From the NCBI GenBank assembly GCA_028023455.1, contig JAQFVV010006305.1, positions 1,415,001-1,479,000 on the forward strand: a DNA stretch of 64,000 bases. The letters are read 5' to 3'. How positions within the stretch are numbered: position 1 is the stretch's first letter; each line of letters starts with the position of its first letter. Under the pieces are notes generated by a model. The model was not told the origin of the DNA. It saw only the letters and a program-made list of their open reading frames with translations, and did no database searches. This document shows, one piece after another, positions 47,616-59,311 of the stretch. The translations under genes and the position numbers were made by a program. This DNA is from Epiperipatus broadwayi. Its lineage: Eukaryota > Onychophora > Udeonychophora > Euonychophora > Peripatidae.

Positions 47616-48790
47616 TAGAAAAAAAATATTATCATTTACTGTATCTTCTGAATTGCTCACCATTTTAAATGAAATGTGGAATTAAATATGTGAAGCAGAA
47701 AAACTTCAAGAAATGTCTGAATAATTGGATTTCTTAAAAAAAGCAGGTGAAGAAATACAAAAAATTAGTGGCAAAGTTATATACCAAATATCTAAATGAT
47801 TTTAACATAGTGAATCATATTCAACTATTGAGAAAAGTTATAGAAAAATCCAATGAATATGAGTCACCATTATGCTTTGGATTTGTAGATTATGATAAAA
47901 CATTTGATTTATCAACATTTATATAGTGATTAAAGCATTGGATCGCCAAGATATAAACCTTTAATATATTCTGAAGAATATCTATCAAAATGCAATAACA
48001 ATTAGATTACATGATAATACTAAGAAAATTAACACTGCAAAGGGTATATAGTGGGGTAATTTTATATTTTCAAAAGTTTTTACAGCAATTTGACAATAAG
48101 TGTTTTGTGGGTTAAAATGAGAAGCTAAGCGAATTAAAGTGACTGAAGATTATTTAAATCATCTAGATTTTGAAGATGATATGATTGTTTTTATAAATAA
48201 TGCATCAGGAAATGTCTCAAGAGTTATCATATAGAAATAAAAAAGTAGACTTAAAGATAAATGATAAAAAGCATTAGATTTTCTCAGAAGAAAATAAAAT
48301 TGATAATCATAAATTAGAACTTAACTACAAATATCTTGCTCATTCAGATTATTAATACAGATGGAAACACAATTTAGAATTTATCATAGAATTAACTTTA
48401 GATAAAGTGCTTTTTATAGAAATAATTTAGTATTAAAAGTAAACATGCCCATGTGTTTTTTATCAGTTTTTACAAATGGCCCTGACATTTGGGTGCTTAG
48501 CAGAAATATAACATAGAGATGCCAAACTACTCAATGAAATATGGGGAGAATTAATAAGAAGTAATCAAAAATAAAATACAAGAGTGAAAGAACTAACAAA
48601 TTACTGATGTCAGTGAAAGAAAAAATCTAAATGAGCTAGGCTGGATGTGTTGCTAGAGGAGATGATAGCAGATGGATAGTTGAAGTTCCAAATTAACTGT
48701 AAACAATCTAGAAAGAGACTGCATGTAAGATGGATGAAATTTATTAATGTGTTGCTGAAAAGAGGAGTTATGAGAGTATGACCCTGCATT
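46630..48790 (+). pseudogene. Decayed LINE (endonuclease-reverse transcriptase) relic
   Basis: The endonuclease traces are IQVYVPISSHSDEE at about 46674-46715 and AVMGDFNDRFGK at about 46780-46812 in another frame. Much further on an RT trace reads YLNHLDFEDDMIVF (about 48153-48195), where the usual FADD core appears as FEDD. Near the end comes AGCVARGDDSRWIVEV (about 48638-48685), the WAGHVAR.DD.RW tail motif common in RTE- and Jockey-like LINEs of animals. Dozens of stops and frame changes lie between. An (AAT)n microsatellite (about 47588-47616) has expanded inside it. It is ancient and non-functional; clade assignment is tentative. Confidence 0.75.
47588..47616. repeat. (TAA)n microsatellite
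   Basis: About ten uninterrupted AAT units inside the LINE relic. Confidence 0.95.
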
Positions 48791-49174
48791 GATAATGGTT
48801 GAAAGTGATTTATTGTATAGATTAGATTGACCGTTAACTTTAATGATCTAATTATTGAGTAAGTAAATGAATATATAAAGCTTTATATTACACTATCTTG
48901 AACAAATAGCACATTTTATCTGCCTATAAAGATTAATATTGTTACAATAATAAACATTATTATCCATGTCAGTTGTTTTAGTAATTGCAATAATACAATA
49001 TTTGTTACTACCCAGACATTTATTTTTTCTTTAGCTTATTTTTTCCATTTGTACTAATCTTGTTATTTTCTGAATAGCACTAATACTTTTTTCATTAAAT
49101 AGTTGATTTATGACTTTCTTGGAAAATATAGACTTGAATGAAATCCTTTCATATTTTGTAGTGAGATACCAAAA
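48791..49174. other. AT-rich spacer
   Basis: Nothing recognised between the LINE relic and SINE copy 3. Confidence 0.5.
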
Positions 49175-49191
49175 ACAATATATGGTAGTTT

Positions 49192-49291
49192 TTTTCTCAT
49201 ATGTCATAGCATTAGCTGGGAAGTGAACCCACTAACCCGGGATAACTGCTTGTAAAACAGTTGTCACTGACTTCTTGACCACCAATGCTTG
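49192..49291 (-). mobile_element. tRNA-derived SINE, copy 3
   Basis: Minus-strand copy with GGTGGTCAAGAAGTCAGTG, B-box-like GGGTTCACTTCCC, body AATGCTATGACATATG and an A tail. It is flanked by a 17-bp duplication with one mismatch, ACAA(T/C)ATATGGTAGTTT, at 49175-49191 and 49292-49308. Confidence 0.88.
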
Positions 49292-50763
49292 ACAACATAT
49301 GGTAGTTTACAGTCGATGGGTAATATTTTCTCACTACAATGATTTATCTGACTGGCATGGGAAAGATGAATGCCATTGTGGTTAATCCATTGACTATAAC
49401 CACAGCAAACTCATACTCATAATTCATTAACTTTTGTTCTGAAGGTACTGGATTTGGGTGAGTGAGAAAATCCATTTTCATTGTGGTATGTGGTATTCTC
49501 CACTTTTTTTTAATATTGTAACAGTATGGAAATAGTGGTCCCACAAGTTGGGTAATAATTGTAGTTGTACAGAAAAAGAGATTACTATCAGAGAGAATCT
49601 GAGGTTACAGTGTCCCACAATTGTATAACTATATGTAACAGTATACCACATTAGGCTGAATTATGGAGATGGGAAACTATCACCATCCCCAAGTAAACAA
49701 AATATATAAATATAAAAGAAATGAGCTTGAGAGATCAGGACAGAACTAACAATAAGTTTCCCAGCATTACACAAAAGTAATAATCATTCATCATTATGAA
49801 TGATTAAAAATAAAAATAAATCAACAGTCAATCTTGTGATTGTATTTGAAAGTGGTCCATTATAGACCAGGCTAATTATTTATCCACTGCCAAACCTAAG
49901 TCAGGAATACAAACAATTATCTGGATGCACATACTTAGGTGCTACTTAATCAAAAATACAAAAATAAATCAAATAATGCTGAGATACTAAAAAATCCTGA
50001 TCATCACCAGTGCTCTGGCCATTTAGCATCATTAATGTAATGGTCAACTATAAACTAAATTTCTAAAGAAATAATAAATAATATGAAATATAGTGCATGG
50101 ACTTTAAAGGATTTCCCTTTTGTGCCCACCAGGATCATCATTCTCTGGATGTCCATAACACTGAATATAAACTCCTACTCCATATAACTAACTGGTTATT
50201 CACAAATTTAGCTCAGGAATCAAAAACTATATAAACTATTAATGTTATCAAGAGATAAATAAATAAAGCAGCTTATTATAAATCACTTCAAATAATTCCT
50301 AAGTTTACCCTATTATAAGTAAACAATTTTATTGGGAATATTTAAAAAAATTCTAGAACATTAAGCTGTCATGAAATAAACTCATTCTGCAATTTATGAA
50401 GCAGGAATTGGATAAAATAAAAAAATTAAGACAAAATATTTTTTAAAACAATTATTTAATAATTAACTGATTAACAATAAACAAAATAATGACGTGATAG
50501 TATGAATTTTTAATCATTTATTTAATCAAAAAATATATTTTCATAAAAATTATAATCAGATGATTTCCTTTCATAAATTAACTTTTAATTAATTAAATTA
50601 TTTCTTTAAGATAACTAAGAATTGAAAAAACATTTTCAAAATCAAATATAACAATCTTTGATTTAATTTAATTAACCTTTTGTTAAGTTTTAGGAGGAAA
50701 AACTAATGTTTCAAACACACAAAAATTTTATGTTTAGAAAAAAAATTAAATTTTCTTAAAAAA

Positions 50764-52718
50764 ACTCAGGTAATCACCTGAAATCCAGGCATGGCCACTT
50801 GATGCCATTGGTTATGTGTCAAAACACATAAAAATGCCACTTCTGTGGCTGGTCTTATGGCTAATACAACATTGCAGGCTGCTTTACATGACATTGCACA
50901 AAAATATTATGACCTGTTTTGTGCTTCAAAATTATTTATGCATATTTGTTCTATTTATAGCTGATTACCATATCGCTTGAGGGTGTTTTAATTGCAAGTC
51001 GGTACAACTTTTCACATCTCCATAATAGAGTAATGTTATTTATATTTAAATAATGTTAATTACTAATAATTGTCATATGGTCCCCACCCTTCCCTAAAAA
51101 AATGTTAATATGTAAAAAATTGGCAAAGGGTATGTTCGAACATGCTTCGACAAAGCTCATGCATTAAGTCATGTTTCAGCATGAAAAATATACGAGACCA
51201 ATAAAATGTCTGAAAAGAATGTGCAATTTTTAAACTTTTCAGAATTGCCAAGTACAGAAAGTGAGACTGTGTTCTTTTTTCAGGCACATAATGTCCTCCC
51301 AAATACCAGACTGTTTTTATTACAGCAATAAAATAATAAATAAAAATAAGTTAAAAAAGTCCAAAGTTTGTGTATTTTTTTTATTTCATTAGAAATTGAC
51401 AAGTATTTGGCTTATCTTTTTTCAGCAGGGTTAAAATAAATTACTATTTTTGTTTACTTTTTGTTAATAATAACAAAGTATGAAACCCCCCAAAAAAGCA
51501 GTTTATTGTAGAAGCCAAAAAAAAAAGTAATTCAAACGAAATATAAATAAAAATAAAAAGTGAGAAAAAGTTGTTTAAACAAAAAAATTATTGACTTTTT
51601 GTTACAATTATTTATCTGAGGGTGGGGGTTTCAAAACAATTTTTTACCCCCCAAAATACAAAAATTACTTTTGATTTAATAAGAAGAAAAACAATTTGGT
51701 CAACCAAAAAAAAAAAAAAAGGTAGAAAAAATTCGAAACAATTCTCAAATAATTGTATTATATTTTTTCAGCAGGGTTAAAACAAGTGAGGTTAAAATAA
51801 ATTTACTATTTTTGTTTACTTTTTGTTAATAATAAAAAAGTATGAAACCCCCCAAAAAAGCTGTTTATTGTAGAAGCCAAAAAAAAAAAGGCTAATTCAA
51901 ACGAAATATAAATAAAAGTAAAAAGTGAAAAAAGTTAAAAAAAAAATAATTATTGACTTTTTGTTACAATTATTTATCCGAGGGTGGAGGTGGGAGTTTC
52001 AAAACAATTTTTTAACCCCCAAAAACACAAAAGTTACTTTTGATTTAATAATAATAAGAAAAACAATTTAATCAACCCCCCCCCCAAAAAAAAAAAAGGT
52101 AGAACAAAAGTCAAAACAAGTCCCAAATGATTGTATTATATTTTTTCGGTGCAGTTAAAACAAGTTTTTTCATCGAGAAACAGTCAAAAGTTTTAAAATC
52201 AGAAAAATAAACACAAAGTTAAATTACCAAAATTTGTTGAATAAAGAAAAATGTCAGGTTAAAAAAAAAACAACGAAAATGAATATAAAAATTTGTTTAA
52301 TAAAAAAGAAATCATGTTATAAATGAAATAGAAATTTGTTTAATCAAAAAAAAATCATGTTATATAAAAAAAAAAGTTGTGGCTCGGTAACGTTACATTT
52401 GATTGATTTTGTATAGCATTAACGCCATCAAGCGGGCATGCCCAGATTTCAGATGATTACCAAAACTCAATATTTAAGAGAAAATTGAATGGATTAAAAA
52501 TATTGTTTTACAATTTGAGAACATAACTTAAATGAATATAAAAATTTGTTTAATAAAAAAAAATCATGTTAAAAATGAAATAAAAAATTGTTTAATCAAA
52601 AAAAAAATCATGTTATATAAAAAAAAGTTGTGGCCCAGTAATGTTACATTTGATTGATTTTTTATAGCATCAATGCCATCAAGCGGGCATGCCTGGATTT
52701 CAGATGATTACCAAAACT
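50764..52718. mobile_element. Non-coding DNA element with about 40-bp TIRs
   Basis: The left terminus (from 50768, GGTAATCACCTGAAATCCAG and onward) is the inverse complement of 52673-52714 with few mismatches. Another right-type end lies at 52421-52465, because a 253-bp segment at the right end is tandemly duplicated. The corresponding place in the second copy of the host duplication (about 55575-55590) has no insert, acting as an empty site. The interior has no transposase. It carries two 350-380-bp tandem units rich in A runs and GTGGGGGTTTCAAAACAATT-like blocks. Confidence 0.72.
51416..52160. repeat. Tandem repeat, about 347-378-bp units
   Basis: Unit 1 is 51416-51762 and unit 2 is 51763-52140, with the start of a third at 52141. 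Shared landmarks are TTTTTTCAGCAGGGTTAAAA, AAGTATGAAACCCCCCAAAA, TTTATTGTAGAAGCC, TTATTGACTTTTTGTTACAA and ACTTTTGATTTAATAA. Confidence 0.88.
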
Positions 52719-52782
52719 CAATATTTAAGAGAAAATTGAATGGATTAAAAACATTGTTTTACAATTTGAAAGCATTAACTTA
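52278..52782. repeat. Tandem duplication, 253/252-bp units
   Basis: Units 52278-52530 and 52531-52782 are about 93% alike by eye. Each contains the right TIR of the inserted element (GCCATCAAGCGGGCATGCC) and the flanking AATATTTAAGAGAAAATTG, so the duplication spans the element-host boundary and happened after insertion. Confidence 0.9.
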
Positions 52783-53787
52783 ATGAAAATATTTAAAATG
52801 ATCAATTCTTACAAAAAAATTATTACTTTTATATATATATAAATCATTTGTTTTTCTATAAATAAAAATAGTGTGTACACAAAAAAATTAGTTCAACCAT
52901 GGTTTTATTTTTTTTCTGTGAAGTCCTTCCCAATTATAATTTCCAGTTGAGTTTTCTTTTGAAGGCTTCTTCACATAAACATGATTCATTTATCCTTTTT
53001 TCATTTCCAAGTTAACAACAGTAAAAATTTATCCATTTTCTTTTAATGAATTCCCCAGGTGAAACTAACACAGATAGAGATTCATGCTCGTGATTGCAAA
53101 TTACTTTAGAGGCAACTTTTCTACACTTTCACTCCAGTGAAAGCATGTTACATGGAGGAAAATGATGTCTAGCTTTCAGCTAAATGTAGCAAATGGTTTT
53201 TATTGTACAAACTATTTTTATGACTAAACTCATAGTATGCTAGAAACTTGATTAAAACTTCTGCTATTCTATGCAATATCTTTGTAAAGACTTCTGCTTC
53301 TTTATCAGTTGGATTAAGACTTGACCACTCTCTCTTCAACAACTAAATTACATATAACTACTTCTTACATTCAACCTCCCATTATTTTTTTTTTGTAGAA
53401 CAATCTTGCCTACCAACCAATCACAATCTATCTCTAACCTGATATATTTTATAACAACCGATTAGGTAAATTTTTACACATACCATTGTTCAGCTGTTTT
53501 CCAGTTCACTCATACACATTGAAAAATAAGTCAAGAAATTAACATCATAAAATTCTTGGCATTTTTAATTAAAAAAATTTTCTTGCAAAAAGAAAAACAA
53601 GATAATCAGTTAATAGCACTGATTTTATGTTTTCTATTGAAGAGAGATAAAAAAAAAAGACTATTAAAAAATAAAATGTATCAAACATATTAACAACTTT
53701 TTTTTAAAAAAAAAATGTTTAAGGCTTCAATTAATATCTATTAAATAATTCATAAAAAAAGAAAATTATTATTTTTCTCTTAGTATG

Positions 53788-54416
53788 TTTAATATGAAAT
53801 GCATCTTGGCGGTTATTTGTCTTTTATTGTATCTTTATTTATATGAAATTATTTATGAAATAAAAAAGAATGGAGAAATATGGAAGTTGTCTATCTATAA
53901 AAAAGATATTACGCATGGGAGAAAGAGAAATGTAAACAGCCACGTGTGTGTGCTGAAAATCAGATATATTAATCTTTAACTTGGATTAAAGTTATTACCT
54001 GTGCTAGAGAAAATCTCTAGTTAATAAATGATTAGTAATAATCATTACGTGTTTATAAAAAAAAGTTGATAACGTAAAAGTTGGGAGAAGAGTAAATTGA
54101 TTGAAAATAAAAATGAGACAATTTGCTCTACATAAATACTCTTCATGTAATAAAGATATATATGAGAGATGATGACCTGGGCCAACTGATGAGTGCTGGT
54201 TCAGCACGAAATGCATCTATTTTGTCTTTTATTGTTTCTTTATTTATATGAAATTTTGAAATAAAAAAAGAATGGAGAAATATGGAAGTTGTCTATCTAT
54301 ATTTTTATGATTTAAATTAATATTAATTTTGTTTTTTAGATGTATGTTTCAGATTCAAGTTTTGTGGTCACTGACTGTTGAGCCTGATCATCATAGAGCC
54401 CACAGTTTCATTGCCA
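53788..54416. other. Spacer between the two long direct repeats, with a small duplication
   Basis: A block of about 100 bp (GAAATGCATCT, TGTCTTTTATTG, TTTATTTATATGAAATT, GAATGGAGAAATATGGAAG, TTGTCTATCTAT) occurs at about 53796-53900 and again at 54200-54302. No gene. Confidence 0.7.
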
Positions 54417-56670
54417 ATTGTAACAGTATGGAAAGAGGTCCCAGAAGTTGGGCAACAATTGTAACTGTACAGAAAATAGGGGTTAATATCAGAGAGAAAC
54501 TGAGGCTACAGTGTCCCACAATTGGATAACCATTTGTAACAGTATACCACATTAGGCTGAATTATGAAGAGATAGAAAAAGAAATGAGTATTAAAGATCA
54601 TCACAAAATTAACTATAAGTTCACCAGCATTACACAAAAGTAATAATCATTCATCATCATCATGAATGATAAAGAATAAAAAATAAATCCACAGTCAATC
54701 TTGTGACTGTATTTGAATGTAGTCCATTGTAGACCAGGCTAATTATTTATCCACTGCCAAACCTAGGTCAGGAATACAAACAATTTATCTGGATGCACAT
54801 ACTTAAGTGCTACTCCATCAAAATACAACAAGTCAAATAATGCTGAGATACTAAAACATCCTGACCATCATCAATACTCTGGCCACTTGGTATCATTAAA
54901 ATACTGGCCAACTACAAACTAAATTTCTAAAGAAATAATAAATAATATGAAATATAGTGCATGGACTTTAATGTATATCTCTTATGCCAACTATCATCAT
55001 CTATATGTCCATAACACAAAACATAAACTCCCACTCCATATAACATGCATACATCTACCTCAGGAAGCAAGCACTCTATAAAATATTACTCTGAGCAAGA
55101 CGTAAATAAATAAAGCAACTTATTGTAAATCACTTCAAATAATTCCTAAGTTTACCCTATTATAGGTAAATTGTTTAATAAGGATCATTTAAAAAATTCT
55201 AGAACATTAAGCTGCCATGAAATAAAATCACACACACTGCAATTTATGAAACAGGAATTGGATAAAATAAAGGAATTAAGACAAAATATTTTTTAAAACA
55301 ATTATTTAATAATTAACTGACTAGTAATAAATAAAAAAATGTCATGATAGTATGAAATTTTTGTATTCATGTCATCAAAAAGTTGATTTCTATTCATAAA
55401 TTAACATTTAATTAATTAAGATATTTGTTTAGAATAACTAAGAGTTGGAAAAACATTTTCAAAATCAAAGATAACAATTTTTGATTTAGCTTAATTAACT
55501 TTTTGTTAAGTTTTAGGAGGTAAAAATATTTCACACAAATTTTAAAAAAAAAATTAAATCTTCTAAAAAAAAACATTCATAATATTTAAAAAAAAATGAC
55601 CAGATTAAAAGAATATGTTTCACAATTTGAAAACATTAACTTAATGAAAATATTTAAAATTATCAATTTTTTTTAAAAAAAATTACTTTTGTATATAAAA
55701 AAATTTTTTTTAATAAAAATATGTGCACACAGTCTACACAAAATACCTTCAACCATGATTTTATTTTTTTTTCTGTAGAGTTCTCCCCAATTATAATTTC
55801 CAGTTTTCCCATTAAGTTTTCTTTTGAAGGCTTTTACACATAAACATGATTATTTTTTCCTTTTTCTGGTGTGCAGTATTTCATTTTCAGGTTAACAATA
55901 GCAAAATTTTATCTATTTTCTTTTAATAAATTTCCCAAGTGAGATTAACACAGACACATGCTCTTCAGTCCAATTACTTTAGGGGTAACTAATATACATT
56001 TTTATTCCAGTGAAGGCAAGATATATGGAGGAATATGTGTTGCATTTAGTTGAATTTAGCACCTAATTTTCATTGTATAAACCATTTTTGACTAAAATTA
56101 TAGCATGCTAGAAGCTTGATTAAAGGTTTGCTATTCTATGCAATATCTTGGTAAAAACTTCTGCATCTTTCTTCTTTATCAGCTAAATTAAGACTTGATT
56201 GTGCTCTCTTCAACAGATATATTAGAAATAACTTCTGACCTATTCACATCTCCATTATTTTTTGTCTAGAACAATCTTGCCTACCAGCCAATCTTAATGT
56301 CTCTAACCTGATAGTATTTATAACCAATTAGGTACATTTTTTACACATACCATTGTTCAGTTATTTCACAGTTTAATTATAGAGATTGAAAAAGAAGCCA
56401 AGAAATTAAATTAACATCATAAAATTCTTGTATTTTTTTCTAATTAAAAAAATTTTTTTTTGCAAAAAGATAATCAGTCAATTGCACTGATTTGATATTT
56501 TGCATTGAAGAGGAGAAAAAAATTGAATAATTGAAAATAAAATTTACCAAACTTATTAATATCTATTTTTAAAATACTATTAAAAATAAAACTTTATCTC
56601 TCTTTTAAGGTTTCAATTGTTATCTATTAAATAATTTACAAAAATTATTTTTTTCTCTTAGTATATTTTC
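54417..56670. repeat. Long direct duplication, copy 2
   Basis: Partner of 49515-53787 without the inserted element. Shared segments include GCTAATTATTTATCCACTGCC, ATCTGGATGCACATACTTA and ACCATTGTTCAG. Divergence is perhaps 10-15% by eye. It ends just before the target duplication of the LINE at 56675. Confidence 0.8.
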
Positions 56671-56840
56671 ATTTAAATTAAAACTACTATAGACATTAGA
56701 TGGCGCCAACTGGCTATACCCAAAGCACACCAGACTGCTATAAAATCCTAAATTATGTTATTGTTACTAATTCTTTTTTTCAATCTGAGTCAGGTTAGTC
56801 TTAAGGTAAGCTCTTTCTGTTTACTTAATTAAACTTTCAA

Positions 56841-59289
56841 AATGAGCAGTATAGATGATCTGCCTGAACAGAAAATTCTCAGGTCTAGACCAATCTCAAA
56901 AACATGCAGTGATTCTAATGTTAGGCAAGCCTATCAAGCTCTCAGAACAAATTAAGAGCACTTCCAGTAATTTTAATTCAACTAACATTGATCAGGATGA
57001 CTTTATTAATTTTAAAAAACTTAAACAAAAGTACACAAAAGCAAGAAGAATCGCAATCTGTTAGTAAACAAAATATCGCTGTGATCACAAATGCTGAACA
57101 GAAAGCTACTGTGATCGATCCAATAGGAATTTCAAAAAAATTGGAAAAAAATAATTCTAGTAAAAATTTAAGCAAAACCTGTTCTTTTAATGAAAAAAAT
57201 AAATGATAACACTCAAATCAAAGTTATAATTCTAAAAGGGTTCCATCTCAAACAGAAAACACAAAAAGTTATGAGACGAATAAATTTGAAAAATTTAAAA
57301 TCACAGGTTGTGCTTTACCAGAACCTGCCAATCTTTATTGTAATAGTACTTTCTCTGGTCATAAAACAGAGTTAGAATCAATTCCCAAATACAACAATGG
57401 AGATTTAAATACAAAAACACCTTCTAAACTCTACCATGACACCGAAGTAACTACGCAACAATTTTCTGATCAAAACTTAGTCTCTGAAAACAACAGCGAT
57501 AATAGTAAAATAATTTGCAGCAGTTTCACAAAGCACAAACAATCACAAGAAACGAGTGTTGAACAAGTCCTTTAAAACTCACATTTCCCCAGTCTAAAAC
57601 CCACTCTAAACAACAGAAATACCCAGGTCACCAACAAAGTAGTGGCTAATCAATTTACATCCTCCCAATACCAAACTCAAACCAAAATAAAAATTCTAAC
57701 ACTACAAATAACAAAAGTTATGCTACTGTTCTAGGTAACAAGTGGCTAATCAATTTACATCCTCCCAATACCAAACTCAAACCAAAATAAAAATTCTAAC
57801 ACTACAAATAATAAAAGTTTTGCTACTGTTCTAGATAACAACAGAATCATTGCACAAAATCTCAGTACAGATTTCAAACAACTCAATATAGCACCCTAGA
57901 TTTCATTGAGGATGAAACCCCAACTAATTTAGAGGAAAATAACTCAGCAACATCAAAACTCACAATTTCTGTTAAAAAACTATCAAGCAGTAAGTCAAGA
58001 ATTCAACGCTAGAATTCCCCCAGTACTCTTCAATTCCTTTCTGAACTACCACAGTGAGAACACTAATACTCACTACCACTAATGACAACTGTAACATTTT
58101 CACCTTTCCTACAGATGAATTATTTGAACTGCTTAAAAATCTGAAATTGGGAGAAGGAATCAGAAGAATCTACCACCATCCCAACAGGAGATATTTTATA
58201 AAAAGATTTCCACAATTTAATTCAAAAAGAACTCTTCAAAAGACAGCAACTCTATCTGAACCAACATTACCTAATTAAAATTGACATGGACTAGCCTAAA
58301 ATAGCATATGGCTTAGCACCCAACTGCTATAAAAACTTTGCATGAATGGACCTTCAAAGGCTGCTGTCCAAATATGGTGAAGTAATCAACTTTAAATACC
58401 TCATAGGAAGAAGAGCAGACTTTGAATTACCTTCAAACAACACTCAAACTCCACAAAGGCTACCCTCTACCTGATATTCCATCAACACTAGAAAAAAATA
58501 AGTGCCCTATTTTTATTGCTATTTGAGGTGTTCAGCCTCAATGCTTTCACTGTGGCAAATGGACAGACCTCATCGAAACTTGTTCTATGAGAATTTATGA
58601 TTTCTGCAATGTTAAGAAAACTAAATACCACAAATATAATATAACACCTTCAAATCTACCTTCCACCTTGCAATACCACACCTTTAACGATGTTGGACAG
58701 AATAAAACTCAAACACACAAACCACATTGGAAAGCACCACAGTTAAAAAAACAAAGATATAAGTGCTGAAAATAAGACTAGCACAGATGAAGCAATCACC
58801 GCTTCACAGCAATTGCAATCACAATTGCCTTCTCAACTGTCACAAGAAGCTCTAATTGCAACCAAACCAAAAGACACATCTCAACAGCAAAGTATCACAA
58901 GCAAGAGAAACACAATTATAACACCCCACACAATGCAAACCAGACAAAAAGAACAAATAGCTACACATAAAAGAAAGACACAGGATTCATTGAGCTCCCA
59001 ACACGAAGATTTAAACAATTCCACCACTGTCTCAGATATGGAACCAAACTGGCTACATCAAAACACTAACAAACTGCAAATCAATGAAGGAAAAAGGAGT
59101 CTAAAAGAACCAGATGAGGCGAATTACAAGACATGCAAAACAATACCTTCCTGGAAGCAACACCTTCCAACTATAGTCACAATGAAGACACTCTCAATTC
59201 AAATCATATCATCTAAAATCCCAGTTCTATCTCAAGCACCTATGATAGAAAAAGCTATGCAAAAAAATACTCAGCAACCTTCCAACTGA
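56841..59289 (+). pseudogene. LINE ORF1 remnant with degenerate zinc knuckle
   Basis: Starts near ATG 56841 (MSSIDDLPEQ) and soon frame-shifts. The early part is polar (Asn, Lys, Ser, Thr, Gln rich). Around 58054-58278 a more structured stretch (TFPTDELFELLKNLKLGEGI) may be the RNA-binding fold. A zinc knuckle, CFHCGKWTDLIETC (58542-58583), keeps the three Cys of CX2CX4HX4C but has Asp in place of His. A 158-codon Gln/Thr/Ser-rich open frame (58813-59289) follows as the C-terminal tail. A 100-bp tandem duplication at 57641-57840 is not a multiple of three and so breaks the frame. It would encode the nucleic-acid-binding protein of the LINE RNP. Confidence 0.72.
57641..57840 (+). repeat. 100-bp tandem duplication inside LINE ORF1
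   Basis: AGTGGCTAATCAATTTACAT starts both units, at 57641 and 57741; the copies differ at only a few bases. Unit length 100 shifts the reading frame. Confidence 0.95.
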
Positions 59290-59311
59290 GATGAACAACT
59301 AGTCTTAACGG

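Larger units (their letters stand above)
49515..53787. repeat. Long direct duplication, copy 1 (contains an inserted element)
   Basis: From TTGTAACAGTATGGAAA at 49515 to the CTCTTAGTATG region at 53787 it is colinear with 54417-56670. The extra 50764-52718 segment plus a tandem repeat of its end are absent from copy 2. Without that insert the copy is about 2.3 kb. The arrangement (two 2.3-kb direct repeats about 0.6 kb apart, both starting TGTAACAG) could be LTRs of a very short-interior element or a tandem segmental duplication. No coding content. Confidence 0.8.

Noticed and set aside
49344-49544. 66-codon minus-strand frame
   Set aside because: No motif, and it overlaps the border of a non-coding repeat.
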